NCBI GenBank assembly: GCA_030731745.1
Contig: JANQTJ010000045.1
Coordinates: 1-46,332 of the forward strand
Direction: 5' to 3'
Origin: Flaviramulus sp.
GTDB taxonomy: Bacteria > Bacteroidota > Bacteroidia > Flavobacteriales > Flavobacteriaceae
Length of the DNA stretch: 46,332 bases
The translations under genes were made by a program, and so were the position numbers. Below, piece by piece: positions 22,261 through 31,855 of this stretch. The number at the start of each line of letters is the position of its first letter. The stretch's first letter is position 1. The notes under the pieces are model-generated. The model saw only the letters and a list, made by a program, of their open reading frames with translations. It was not told the origin of the DNA and searched no databases.

Positions 22261-24534
22261 ATGGAAAAAGATATTTTCAAAATATTGTTAAATTATTTAC
22301 GTTATTGGTATTTGTTTTTAATAGGCGCTGTAATTTGTTTAGCATGCGCACACTTTTATATAAGATATAATATCACACCAGAATATTACGCAAGTGGTAA
22401 AATTTTACTAAATGATAAAGAGGAAGGAGACGGTTTACAGTCATTCAGTAATTTAGGATTAATTAAAAATTCTAAAAACATTGATGATGAAATTGGAATT
22501 TTAGAATCTTACGATCTTATGGTAGAGACCATAAACGAATTAGGCTATTCTGTAGGATTTTATGTAAAAGGAAGATTTAGTGAAATCGAGCTTTATGAAA
22601 AATCGGTGCCCTTCAAAGTTGTTTTAAGTGATAGTGTGCCGCTTCAAAAATTTGGAACACTGGGTACTATTGCTATTGTTGATGACTATACGTATCAGAT
22701 AGAAACATTTAAAGACGATGAGAGTGTTAGTAAGAGTACTCATAATTTTGGAGAACCTATTAATACACCTTTTGGATCATTTCATGTGGAATTAAGAACC
22801 AATAACTACAAAACCCTAGACCCTATATTTGTTAAGTTTAGAGATGTAAAATCCATAGCTTTAGGGTATAATAATAAAGTAAGTATCAGAAATGTTAACG
22901 AAAGTGGAGGAGGGCTTTTAAGAATCTCTTTAACAGATGCCATTCCTCAGCGTGGTGTAGATGTTATAAATAAGCTCATTGAAGTTTATGCAAAGAGTTC
23001 TGCTAAAAACAAGAATTTCTTGGCGCAATCAACTTTAAAATTAATTGATGAGCGTCTAGAATTGTTAACAGCTGATCTTAATGTTGCAGAAAAAGGCGTT
23101 GAAAATTATAAGCAGAGTAATGATTTAATTAATGTAGAATCTGATGCGTCTCGTTTTGTAAATTTAGCTGATGAGGTCGATAGAGAGTTAACCGTCTTAA
23201 GATCAGAAATAAATACTCTAAGCTCGTTAGAAACCAGTTTGATACAATCTTCAAACCAAACTTTTTCTCCTATCAGTTCTTACAATGTTAATAGTCCGGT
23301 GTTGGCTGGTGCAATCATAGCCTACAATGCAGAGGTTCAAAACCGAAAAAACCTTATCAGCGCTACAGGTACAGGAAATCCGATGCTACCCGAAATGGAC
23401 AGACAGTTACTGGAAAGTAAAAATCTTATTCTACAAAATATTAGAAACATAAAAGCACAACTTTCAAGAAACCAAAGTGATTTATCTAATAAATCATCCC
23501 AATACCGATCTAAAATATCTTCAGTGCCAACAGCAGAAAGAGCGCTCCTAGAAATTAACAGAGATCAGGGTATCAAACAAAGTTTATATCTTTATTTATT
23601 ACAAAAGCGAGAAGAAGAAGCCTTATCTATCAGTGTGCCATTTTCAGATACGCGAATCATAGAAACACCTCAAGCAACCAGTTACCCTGTTTCGGGAGCC
23701 AAATCACCTATTTATTTAGGTGCTTTACTATTTGGCATGTTTATTCCTTTTGTTTGGGTATTTGCAAAAGATAAACTAAATACTAAAGTTTTAGAAAAAG
23801 AAGATATTGAGGCCCTAACTAATACGCCTATACTCGGTAAAATTTCAAGTAATGAAGGTAAAGAGGTTATTGTAGTATCTGGAAATAAAGTAACACCAGT
23901 TGCTGAACTCTTCAGATTAATGCGGCACAATTTAAAGTTTCTTACGCAAGGTAAGAACAGTCAGGTCATCATGGTAACTTCAGGAAAACCCGGTGAAGGC
24001 AAAACATTTGTATCTATAAATATAGGCGCAAGTTTGGCTATAACGGGTAAAAAAGTGGTGGTTCTTGGTTTTGATTTAAGGGTTCCAAAACTTATGAAAG
24101 ATTTAACTTTGGATTATCAATTAGGACTTTCAGACTACATCGTGGATCAGACTACAAAAGTGGATGATATTGTTGTGCCATATAATAATGAGAAGAATCT
24201 TTCTTTTATTGGTGCAGGTCCTATACCACCCAATCCAGGAGAGCTTATGCTTAATGAACGGGTAGGTGAGTTAATTGAAGATTTAAAAAAGCGATTTGAT
24301 TACATCATCATTGATACACCACCAATTGGTAAAGTGTCTGATGCTTATTCACTAACGCCGTATGTAGATGCTACACTGTTTGTAGTAAGATATAATTATA
24401 CCAAAAAAGAAGAATTGAAATTCATTAATGAAATTGAAGGTACTAAAAGGTTAAATTCCCTAATGATTGTATTTAACGATGTGAAAATTGAAAATTCTGG
24501 GGTGTATAGCTATGGGTATGGAAGAAATGTTTAA
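22261..24534 (+). CDS. wzc: Polysaccharide chain-length protein / tyrosine autokinase (Wzc-like)
   Basis: 757 residues. An N-terminal Wzz domain follows the first membrane helix (LLNYLRYWYLFLIGAVICLA, residues 8-28), with a long periplasmic coiled coil (about 240-440), a second helix near 480 (SPIYLGALLFGMFIPFVWVF) and a cytoplasmic BY-kinase domain with Walker A SGKPGEGKT, Walker A' GFDLRVP and Walker B YIIIDTPP. The C-terminus has three tyrosines (VYSYGYGRN), a short version of the autophosphorylated cluster. It controls polymerisation and export. The ATG at 22261 is chosen over an in-frame TTG at 22246. Its usual partner Wza is missing from the window. Confidence 0.92.
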   Translation: MEKDIFKILLNYLRYWYLFLIGAVICLACAHFYIRYNITPEYYASGKILLNDKEEGDGLQSFSNLGLIKNSKNIDDEIGILESYDLMVETINELGYSVGFYVKGRFSEIELYEKSVPFKVVLSDSVPLQKFGTLGTIAIVDDYTYQIETFKDDESVSKSTHNFGEPINTPFGSFHVELRTNNYKTLDPIFVKFRDVKSIALGYNNKVSIRNVNESGGGLLRISLTDAIPQRGVDVINKLIEVYAKSSAKNKNFLAQSTLKLIDERLELLTADLNVAEKGVENYKQSNDLINVESDASRFVNLADEVDRELTVLRSEINTLSSLETSLIQSSNQTFSPISSYNVNSPVLAGAIIAYNAEVQNRKNLISATGTGNPMLPEMDRQLLESKNLILQNIRNIKAQLSRNQSDLSNKSSQYRSKISSVPTAERALLEINRDQGIKQSLYLYLLQKREEEALSISVPFSDTRIIETPQATSYPVSGAKSPIYLGALLFGMFIPFVWVFAKDKLNTKVLEKEDIEALTNTPILGKISSNEGKEVIVVSGNKVTPVAELFRLMRHNLKFLTQGKNSQVIMVTSGKPGEGKTFVSINIGASLAITGKKVVVLGFDLRVPKLMKDLTLDYQLGLSDYIVDQTTKVDDIVVPYNNEKNLSFIGAGPIPPNPGELMLNERVGELIEDLKKRFDYIIIDTPPIGKVSDAYSLTPYVDATLFVVRYNYTKKEELKFINEIEGTKRLNSLMIVFNDVKIENSGVYSYGYGRNV

Positions 24535-24606
24535 TTTTTTAAGTAGTTGCTTGTATCTAGATTTTATGATAAAAAAAAAATCAGCTATTTAATTTAATAA
24601 TAAAAT

Positions 24607-25770
24607 ATGTCAAAATTGAAGATTTTATTGGTAATGAGACATGCTTGGGGAAATACGATGGGAATACCCAAAGTGTTTTTTGACTTTAAAAAAGAATACG
24701 AACAAATGGGGCATCATGTTGATACGTTATCTTTTTATGATTTATATCCTAAAGGACAAAATAAATTAGCCAGAATATTTGGGCCTACTTTTCCTGAATC
24801 AATCTTAAAATACCTAAAAAAGAACGCTTACAAATATGACGTCATTGATGCAAATTTTGAATGTGTTCCATTTCCAAAAGAAACTTTCAATTATAAAGGT
24901 CTTCTTTTATTTCGTTCTCATGGATTGCCTCAAGTTTATGATATTTATGGAAACTTGCCACCCTACAAAACAATATTTGAAACTTATCAAAAAAAAATAA
25001 AAATCAAAACAAGGCTTGGTAATATTTACAGAGCTTTAGATAGAAAAGTTGGATTAAAAGAATTGAATGCTTCTATAGAGTGTGCTGACGTTGTCCATGC
25101 TTTAAATAGTCATGAATATGATTTTTTATTATCAGATGGCGTTCCTAAAGAAAAGTTAGTAACCATACCAAATGGGTTACAGGATGACTATCTTATAGAG
25201 GCTAATACTTTACAAGTAAAAAATAAAAAAAATAATATTTCATTTTTGGCATCCTGGACCTGGAGAAAAGGAATAACCGAATTGAATCAGATTTTAAATG
25301 AAATTAAATCGCGATTACCCCTAAACGAGCTTCATTTGTTGGGTGGTGATCAGCCAAAAGAATTAGTGTTAAAACAGTTTGAAGAAAATAACTTCTCTAA
25401 GCTTAAAATTACACCAAAATTTGAACAAGATGAGTTAATTTCTTTACTATCAAATTCGAAAGTTGGTATTTTTCCAAGTTACGTTGAAGGTTTTGGGTTG
25501 GCAGTCGTAGAACAATTGGCTTGTGGTATTCCAGTTGTTGCCTACAATGTTCCAGGTCCAGCAGATATTTTAGGACCTTTAGACCCATCTTTATTGATAG
25601 AATCTGGAGATACAACAGCTTTATGTAATAAAGTTGTAGAGATTTTAAATATGCCAGATGATGCTTATGAGAAATTAGCGATTCGTTGTAAAGAACGCGC
25701 TAAATTTTATAGTATGGCTAAAGTAGCTGAAAGCTTTTTAGATGTTTATAAAAATTATTTAAAGAATTAG
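24607..25770 (+). CDS. Glycosyltransferase family 4
   Basis: 387 residues, GT-B fold. N-terminal ILLVMRHAWGNTMGIPKVFFD, a middle HALNSHEYDFLLSDGVPKEK followed by TIPNG at the domain hinge, and the E-x7-E donor motif YVEGFGLAVVEQL beginning near residue 294. VVAYNVPGPADILG follows. Such retaining transferases use a nucleotide sugar at the cytoplasmic side of the membrane. First dedicated transferase of the locus, 72 bp after wzc. Donor and acceptor unknown. Confidence 0.87.
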   Translation: MSKLKILLVMRHAWGNTMGIPKVFFDFKKEYEQMGHHVDTLSFYDLYPKGQNKLARIFGPTFPESILKYLKKNAYKYDVIDANFECVPFPKETFNYKGLLLFRSHGLPQVYDIYGNLPPYKTIFETYQKKIKIKTRLGNIYRALDRKVGLKELNASIECADVVHALNSHEYDFLLSDGVPKEKLVTIPNGLQDDYLIEANTLQVKNKKNNISFLASWTWRKGITELNQILNEIKSRLPLNELHLLGGDQPKELVLKQFEENNFSKLKITPKFEQDELISLLSNSKVGIFPSYVEGFGLAVVEQLACGIPVVAYNVPGPADILGPLDPSLLIESGDTTALCNKVVEILNMPDDAYEKLAIRCKERAKFYSMAKVAESFLDVYKNYLKN

Positions 25771-25851
25771 ACAAATTTGTTAAATTACATTACTGAAGAA
25801 GTAAATATAAATGAAGACAAGCAGAAACTACTAAAAAGTGTTTATAGTTAA

Positions 25852-26808
25852 ATGGTTGAATTAAATAAAAATAATCCATTAGTCTCTGTCTGTATTCCCA
25901 TATATAATGTTTCCGAATACATCGAGGAAACCTTACAAAAAGTTTTAAAACAAACATACAATAATATTGAGGTTATTTTAGTTGATGATTTTTCCACAGA
26001 TGACTCTTTTCAAATAGCTCAAAAATTTCAATCCGAAAAAGTAAAGTTATTTAAAAACAAAAAGAAAGGTGGAAATGCTGCCCGTAATTTTGCTTTTGAA
26101 AAGTCTAGTGGCGCATATATAAAATTCATGGATTCAGATGATTACTGTTCTGAAAATATGATTGAACAGCAAATATATAGAATGCTTAACGATGGCACTG
26201 ATGAAACATTGATACATTCACCCTTAAAAATGCTAGAACCAGATGGTCGCACTTTTTCGCTTCCAAGATCCATAGATCAAGATTATACACCAGGCATAGA
26301 ACTACTTGTTGCTATATGGAATCAAGAGGGATTTAATGTTCCGCACTGTTATTTAATGCATCGTAATCTCGTAATAATATCAGGTGGATGGGATGAGAAA
26401 GTTATTAAAAATCAAGACGGTGAGTTTTTTGCAAGAGTAGCCGCATTAGCAGATAAATCCTTATCAGTGAATGAAGTTTATGCCTTTTGGAGGCAAACCA
26501 AAAAAGGTGTTAGTACACTTACCTCTCTTAAAGCTTATAACTCTGTTATAGATACATTTCAGATCATTACAAACTTACTTTTTAGTTATAAAGATACTCA
26601 GGAGATGCGTGTGATTTGCTCAAAATATATAGGGAATTTTGTCTATGTTAATTATCCAGCAATAAAAACATTAATGCCAAGAATAAATAAATTGTTAGTA
26701 AACAGTAATATGAGCTTAATATTACCCGATCGGAAAGTTCTTAATTCATTAAAAATTTTGTTAGGTTGGAGAATTTCTTTAAGTATAATAAAAAAACTAA
26801 ATCTATAA
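25852..26808 (+). CDS. Glycosyltransferase family 2
   Basis: 318 residues. GT-A start VSVCIPIYNVSEYIEETL (about residues 12-29), VDDFSTDDS, GGNAARNFAFEKSSG and the metal-binding MDSDDYCSENM. A second acidic NQDGEFFARV and FWRQTKKGVST follow in the acceptor half. Typical inverting transferase of a capsule locus. It starts 81 bp after the previous gene and its stop is 1 bp from the next ATG. Confidence 0.87.
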   Translation: MVELNKNNPLVSVCIPIYNVSEYIEETLQKVLKQTYNNIEVILVDDFSTDDSFQIAQKFQSEKVKLFKNKKKGGNAARNFAFEKSSGAYIKFMDSDDYCSENMIEQQIYRMLNDGTDETLIHSPLKMLEPDGRTFSLPRSIDQDYTPGIELLVAIWNQEGFNVPHCYLMHRNLVIISGGWDEKVIKNQDGEFFARVAALADKSLSVNEVYAFWRQTKKGVSTLTSLKAYNSVIDTFQIITNLLFSYKDTQEMRVICSKYIGNFVYVNYPAIKTLMPRINKLLVNSNMSLILPDRKVLNSLKILLGWRISLSIIKKLNL

Positions 26809-26809
26809 G

Positions 26810-27631
26810 ATGATTCCACAAATAATACATTATTGTTGGTTTGGCGGTGGTACAAAATCTCAATTTATTGAAAATTGTATAGCTTCATGGGAAAAATATT
26901 TACCCGACTACAAGATTAAATGTTGGACTGAAGCAGATTTAGATATAGATTCAGTACCCTTTATCAAACAGGCTTATGGACTTGGTAAATGGGCATTTGT
27001 GGCTGATTATGTAAGGTTTGTTGCTTTGTATGAAGAAGGGGGTATTTATATGGACACAGATGTAAAGGTATTAAGACCATTTAGTAGCGATTGGTTTAAT
27101 TATGAATTTTTTAGTGCCAACGAATATCACCCAGGTTTATTTGATGATGAAGGGAAAAAGAAACTTGATGCATCTTTTTTACCAATTAACTTAGATGAAA
27201 ACATAGATGGTTTTGCCATTCTATCAGCAATTATGGCATCTAAACCAAACCATCCTTATGTTAAAGATTGTATTGATTTTTATAATCAAATAGATTTTGT
27301 AAATCCTGATGGTTCTATTGATTATACCAAGGTGATTATAGGAGAAGTAATTTCAAAAGTAGCTCTTAAATATGGTTACAGATATGAAGATAAACAACAA
27401 ATTCTTGAAAACAACATGTTAATTCTACCTTCAAATGTTTTGGTGGGTAATTCATTACTATTAAACGACGCATCTTATGCGATTCATTTAATAAATGGCA
27501 GTTGGTTGGAAAAAAAAGGTATTGAGAAGTTTTTGCATAATATGAGAAATAATTATCCTAAATTTTATCCAGTATTTAGTGTTATTAATAAAATAAGATT
27601 AAAGTTGATAAGGCTTATAAATTCAGAATAA
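26810..27631 (+). CDS. Glycosyltransferase family 32-type (DXD sugar-binding) protein
   Basis: 273 residues. IPQIIHYCWFGGG at the very N-terminus and VADYVRFVALYEEGGIYMDTDV (in two halves) around residues 63-85 are the signature of GT32 capsular transferases; DTD is the metal-binding DXD. Family members transfer galactose or mannose among others. No membrane helix. The gene overlaps nothing but is tightly spaced with both neighbours (1 bp and 24 bp). Confidence 0.88.
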   Translation: MIPQIIHYCWFGGGTKSQFIENCIASWEKYLPDYKIKCWTEADLDIDSVPFIKQAYGLGKWAFVADYVRFVALYEEGGIYMDTDVKVLRPFSSDWFNYEFFSANEYHPGLFDDEGKKKLDASFLPINLDENIDGFAILSAIMASKPNHPYVKDCIDFYNQIDFVNPDGSIDYTKVIIGEVISKVALKYGYRYEDKQQILENNMLILPSNVLVGNSLLLNDASYAIHLINGSWLEKKGIEKFLHNMRNNYPKFYPVFSVINKIRLKLIRLINSE

Positions 27632-27655
27632 TTTTTTTTAATTTTAAATTGAAAG

Positions 27656-28630
27656 ATGAACGGAATTAGTTTAATAATCCCCACATACAAGCGTAAGTTA
27701 GACTTCCAAAGAACCCTTAATTCTGTAAGCCTACAAACACATGATATTGATGAGGTCATCACCATTATAGGACCAAATGATGATGACAGTTATCATTTAG
27801 CCATGTCGTTTAAAAGTAAGATTTTAAATTTAAAAGTAGTTCAAAGTGATAAAGCGAGCGTTGTACACGCCTTAAATCTAGGCTTACAAAAGAGCTCTCA
27901 AGCTATTTTGTGTTTAACGGATGATGATATTGAATTACCCGAAGGTTGGGCAAAAAGAATAAAAAAGGCATTTGAAACAAATCCAGAGATGGGTGCCTAC
28001 GGAGGACCTGATAAACTTATTTCTGAATCGCATAAAGAGTTGGCTTATAATCCTGTAAAGGAAGTGGGTATCTTTAAATGGCATGGCATGGTAGGGAATC
28101 ACCATTTGGGAATCATCGATTCTCCTGCTGTTGTAGATGTCATAAAAGGTGTTAATTTTTCATTTAGAAGACATGCTTTGGATGATTTATCGATAGATAC
28201 TTTTCTAGAAGACAAAGGGGCAGAACAATGTTGGGAAATAGACTTGATTCAAAAAATTCAATGTAATGGCTACAACGTTATTTATGACAATGAAAACTTT
28301 TTGTACCATTATATAAGCCAACGCCAACAATATGATAAAAGAAGGGATGTTTTTTCAACAATGAACTTTACTAATGGGAAAAATATGGCTTATGTTTATG
28401 CTAAGTTTAGACCTATTAATGAAGTATTATTTATAATTTTTTATGGGCTTTTTATTGGTACGAAGATTCACCCGGGTTTTGTTAGATCTATTACAATGAT
28501 TAAAGCCTATGGTTTAAAAGTATTATTACTTCCATTTAAACACATTAATGCGACCTTTTTAGGTATATTTAATGGTTATAAATTTAGAGTACAAAGAACC
28601 TTTTTTAATAAAAATAAAAAAAGGTTTTAA
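27656..28630 (+). CDS. Glycosyltransferase family 2
   Basis: 324 residues. GISLIIPTYKRKLDFQRTL at the N-terminus, then TIIGPNDDDSYH, LCLTDDDIELPEGW with the acidic metal-binding triplet (about residue 85), and VIKGVNFSFRR in the acceptor half. The C-terminal 80 residues are basic and hydrophobic, suggesting peripheral membrane contact. 24 bp downstream of the GT32 gene. Sugar specificity unknown. Confidence 0.86.
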   Translation: MNGISLIIPTYKRKLDFQRTLNSVSLQTHDIDEVITIIGPNDDDSYHLAMSFKSKILNLKVVQSDKASVVHALNLGLQKSSQAILCLTDDDIELPEGWAKRIKKAFETNPEMGAYGGPDKLISESHKELAYNPVKEVGIFKWHGMVGNHHLGIIDSPAVVDVIKGVNFSFRRHALDDLSIDTFLEDKGAEQCWEIDLIQKIQCNGYNVIYDNENFLYHYISQRQQYDKRRDVFSTMNFTNGKNMAYVYAKFRPINEVLFIIFYGLFIGTKIHPGFVRSITMIKAYGLKVLLLPFKHINATFLGIFNGYKFRVQRTFFNKNKKRF

Positions 28631-28671
28631 TAGTAATTAGTATGGTTTATTAATTTAAAAGTTTTAATAAA

Positions 28672-29265
28672 ATGGCTAGTTTAAATTATTTATGGAAAAA
28701 TAGAGCTAAATTCTCCATAACTAGTGTTGCTTTTTATCGGGCTTGGGGGAAACGTGTTTTTACTTTATCTGAACTTTTGAATAGAAATTATCGTTCTTTT
28801 AATTTAAAAAGAAAAGGAGCTAAAATTAGCAGTCAAGCTGAAATAGGCGAGGTAAATATTTCAGGAAGTTTGGATCTTTTAACTATTGGTAAACAAACTT
28901 TTATTGGGAAAGCACGCTTCGCGATGACTAAAAAGATAACTATTGGTAATTTTGTTTGTATAAACGACGAGGTTGTAATACTAACTGGAGGACACGATGC
29001 TTTTGATCCAAAATGGTCTAGCAAAAGAGCTGAGGTCATTATAGATGATTATGTTTGGGTAGGCACTGGCGCTATGATTTTGGCAGGTGTTCATTTAGGA
29101 AGAGGCTGTGTTGTAGGAGCACGAGCAGTTGTAACTAAATCAGTAGCGCCCGGTGAGATAGTAGTTGGTAATCCAGCAAAGACTTTGAATAAAAAAAGAG
29201 ACATTAAATTTGATTATAGTCCATGTGAGTTTATTGCAGCAAATAGGGCATGGTTAATAGGTTAA
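28672..29265 (+). CDS. Hexapeptide-repeat acyltransferase
   Basis: 197 residues. From about residue 50 there are left-handed beta-helix hexapeptide repeats (GSLDLLTIGKQTFIGK, KITIGNFVCIND, then VIIDDYVWVGTGAMIL, GVHLGRGCVVGARAVV), ending VVGNPAKTL. The GGHDAFDP segment carries the catalytic His of the maltose/galactoside O-acetyltransferase group. It probably O-acetylates a sugar of the repeat unit using acetyl-CoA. One of three such genes in the locus. Confidence 0.86.
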   Translation: MASLNYLWKNRAKFSITSVAFYRAWGKRVFTLSELLNRNYRSFNLKRKGAKISSQAEIGEVNISGSLDLLTIGKQTFIGKARFAMTKKITIGNFVCINDEVVILTGGHDAFDPKWSSKRAEVIIDDYVWVGTGAMILAGVHLGRGCVVGARAVVTKSVAPGEIVVGNPAKTLNKKRDIKFDYSPCEFIAANRAWLIG

Positions 29266-29278
29266 ATAAAAAATAAAA

Positions 29279-30511
29279 ATGAAGGTACTTGTCAGTCATC
29301 CCACTAGCAATCAAAATAACAGAGCCGTATTAAAGGGCTTAAAGGACCATGGCATACTTTACAAGTTCTACACGGCAATTGCTGTTTTTTCTGGTGATAC
29401 CCTCGATAAATTAAAAAACATAGGGCCCTTAAAAGAATTGTCTAGAAGGCATTTTGACTCCAGTTTACAAACGATAACTAAAAGGGTTCCTCTTAAGGAA
29501 GTCATGCGCTTAATAAGTTCAAAATTGGGAATCAAAGCTTTCGTAAAACACGAAACTGGTATTTTTTCTATTGATGCGGTTTATCAAGATATGGATAAAA
29601 AAGTAGCGACTAGTTTAAAAAAGCATGCTAAACACCATTTAGATGCCGTATATGCTTACGAGGATGGTGCGTACCATTCATTTAAAGCAGCAAAAAACTA
29701 CAATATAGCGTGTTTGTATGATTTACCCATTGGGTATTGGCGTTATGCCCGACAATTACTGGCAACCGAGCAGGCGTTATGGCCCGATTGGGCTTCTACT
29801 TTAACAGGTTTTAAAGATTCTGAGCAAAAACTTCAAAGAAAAGATGCAGAGTTGGCTTTGGCCGATAACATATTTGTAGCAAGTACCTTTACAGCTAAAA
29901 GCTTAAGTGCTTACCCTGGCAAATTAGCACCGGTACACGTGATTCCTTATGGGTTTCCAGAACCTGTAACCAATCGAATTTATAATTTGAATAACCGACC
30001 CATAAAATTATTATTTGTGGGTGGTTTATCCCAGCGTAAAGGTATTGCCAATATGTTTGCCGCTGTAGAGCCCTTAATACCTCATGTAGCCCTAACAGTT
30101 GTGGGGCATAAAAGCACCAACGATTGTGAGGCCTTAAATAACGCGCTATCAAAACATAATTGGATACCGAGTTTATCTCATGCTGAGGTGCTTAAACAAA
30201 TGCAAGCACACGATGTGCTATTGTTTCCATCCCTTTTTGAAGGCTTTGGCTTGGTCATCACCGAGGCGATGTCTCAAGGCACTCCCGTTATCACAACCGA
30301 TAGAACGGCAGGTCCCGATTTGATTGAACACGATGTGAATGGCTGGTTGGTGGAGGCAGGTTCTACCAAAGCCTTACAAGCATGCATCGAAACGTTGATA
30401 GATAAACCCGAAAAAATAATAGCTGCTGGAAAGGCAGCCCTAGAAACGGCTAAAAAAAGGCCATGGTCGGTGTATGGCAAAGAACTAGCGGAAGCCTTAT
30501 TAAAACCTTAA
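29279..30511 (+). CDS. Glycosyltransferase family 4
   Basis: 410 residues, GT-B fold. N-terminal KVLVSHPTSNQNNRAVLKGL, VIPYGFPEPV at the hinge, LLFVGGLSQRKGI, and the E-x7-E motif FEGFGLVITEAM beginning near residue 321, followed by GTPVITTDRTAGPDLI. The gene is visibly richer in G and C than the preceding gene (33 of 60 bases at 30241-30300 against 12 of 60 at 28381-28440 by my count), suggesting a different origin. Its stop TAA directly abuts the ATG of the polymerase-like gene. Confidence 0.87.
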   Translation: MKVLVSHPTSNQNNRAVLKGLKDHGILYKFYTAIAVFSGDTLDKLKNIGPLKELSRRHFDSSLQTITKRVPLKEVMRLISSKLGIKAFVKHETGIFSIDAVYQDMDKKVATSLKKHAKHHLDAVYAYEDGAYHSFKAAKNYNIACLYDLPIGYWRYARQLLATEQALWPDWASTLTGFKDSEQKLQRKDAELALADNIFVASTFTAKSLSAYPGKLAPVHVIPYGFPEPVTNRIYNLNNRPIKLLFVGGLSQRKGIANMFAAVEPLIPHVALTVVGHKSTNDCEALNNALSKHNWIPSLSHAEVLKQMQAHDVLLFPSLFEGFGLVITEAMSQGTPVITTDRTAGPDLIEHDVNGWLVEAGSTKALQACIETLIDKPEKIIAAGKAALETAKKRPWSVYGKELAEALLKP

Positions 30512-31852
30512 ATGAATACAGTTTTTATACTACATAACGACCCTATTCTTAAAGAAGCAAAAATCATTAACCTCTTAAAAAAAGGCGTTTGGTTGTACTT
30601 TTTCTTGTTGATTTTTGAAGGGGCTTTACGAAAATGGTTTTTACCTTTTCTATCAACCCCACTTTTAATCGTAAGAGACCCAGTCGCGATTGCCTTGATT
30701 TTTATGTGTTGGAAACACAACATCATTAAAGCGAATGTTTACGTATTAGTTATGACCCTTATTACCATGATTTCTTTTGCCGCCTCTTTAGTATTCGGCC
30801 ATGGGAGTTTATCTGTAGCCATATTTGGGGCACGTATTCTAATCATTCATTTTCCGGTCATATTTATCATTGCGAAGGTGTTTGATTTAGAGGATGCCAT
30901 TAAAATGGGTAAAGTCATGTTAGTGTTAACAATAATTATGGCCATACTTATTGGGTTGCAATTTTTTAGTCCGCAATCTGCTTGGGTAAATCGTGGTATT
31001 GGCGGTGATACAGCAGGGGCTGGTTTTAGTGGGGCTGATGGTTATATGAGACCACCAGGGACGTTTTCTTTTACCACGGGTAATGTGATGTTTTTTAGTA
31101 TGGCTGCTTGTTATATTTTTTATTTTTGGTTAGCAAAAGTAAAAATAAATCGCATCTTATTAATAGCGGCTACGGTTGCATTATTGGCCGCAGTGCCACT
31201 ATCTATAAGCAGAACCCTCATGTTTTCAATTGCAGTTACATTTATATTTACTATAATCGCTGTAGCAAGTAGACCCAAATTAATATTGCGAATGCTTGTT
31301 TTTGCAATATTTGCTATGCTTATTTTAGTAGTTTTGGGTAATACTGATTTTTTTGGTACGGCTACTGGAGCTTTTACAAATCGTTTTGAGGCAGCAAACA
31401 GAGTAGAAGGTGGAATGTCTACTACATTATTTGATCGTTTTTTTGGAAAAATGATTCATGCTATATCTGGTAGTGATTTGCCTTTTTTTGGTTACGGCTT
31501 GGGTATGGGTACGAATGCTGGCAGTGCCTTATTAACGGGTAAGGCTAATTTTTTAATTGCTGAATCAGAATGGTCAAGGCTTATAGGAGAGATGGGTTTT
31601 ATTTTGGGTGTTTTTATTTTAATTTTAAGAGCTATTTTTTGTGCAGATATTTCTATAAAGAGTTATAAGAGTATTAAGCTCAATAATATTTTACCTTGGT
31701 TATTACTTAGCTTTGGTATAACTGTTATTTTACAAGGCCAATGGGCGCAACCCACAGTATTGGGTTTTAGTACTTTGATTGGTGGCTTAATATTAGCCGC
31801 ATCCAAAAAAGTAGATTCTATAGATAATCAGGAAAAATTAAATCTAATTTAA
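30512..31852 (+). CDS. Polytopic membrane protein, probable O-antigen polymerase/ligase (Wzy-like)
   Basis: 446 residues with about ten to twelve hydrophobic segments, including LYFFLLIFEGALRKWFLP near residue 30 and a cluster from 100 to 290. A periplasmic loop near residues 150-180 contains RGIGGDTAGAGFSGADGY and a second loop lies at about 275-350. The layout is that of O-antigen polymerase/ligase-like proteins that join repeat units at the periplasmic face. Sequence conservation in this group is weak, so polymerase versus ligase cannot be decided, but it is the only candidate for the Wzy step in the locus. Confidence 0.72.
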   Translation: MNTVFILHNDPILKEAKIINLLKKGVWLYFFLLIFEGALRKWFLPFLSTPLLIVRDPVAIALIFMCWKHNIIKANVYVLVMTLITMISFAASLVFGHGSLSVAIFGARILIIHFPVIFIIAKVFDLEDAIKMGKVMLVLTIIMAILIGLQFFSPQSAWVNRGIGGDTAGAGFSGADGYMRPPGTFSFTTGNVMFFSMAACYIFYFWLAKVKINRILLIAATVALLAAVPLSISRTLMFSIAVTFIFTIIAVASRPKLILRMLVFAIFAMLILVVLGNTDFFGTATGAFTNRFEAANRVEGGMSTTLFDRFFGKMIHAISGSDLPFFGYGLGMGTNAGSALLTGKANFLIAESEWSRLIGEMGFILGVFILILRAIFCADISIKSYKSIKLNNILPWLLLSFGITVILQGQWAQPTVLGFSTLIGGLILAASKKVDSIDNQEKLNLI

Positions 31853-31855
31853 AGG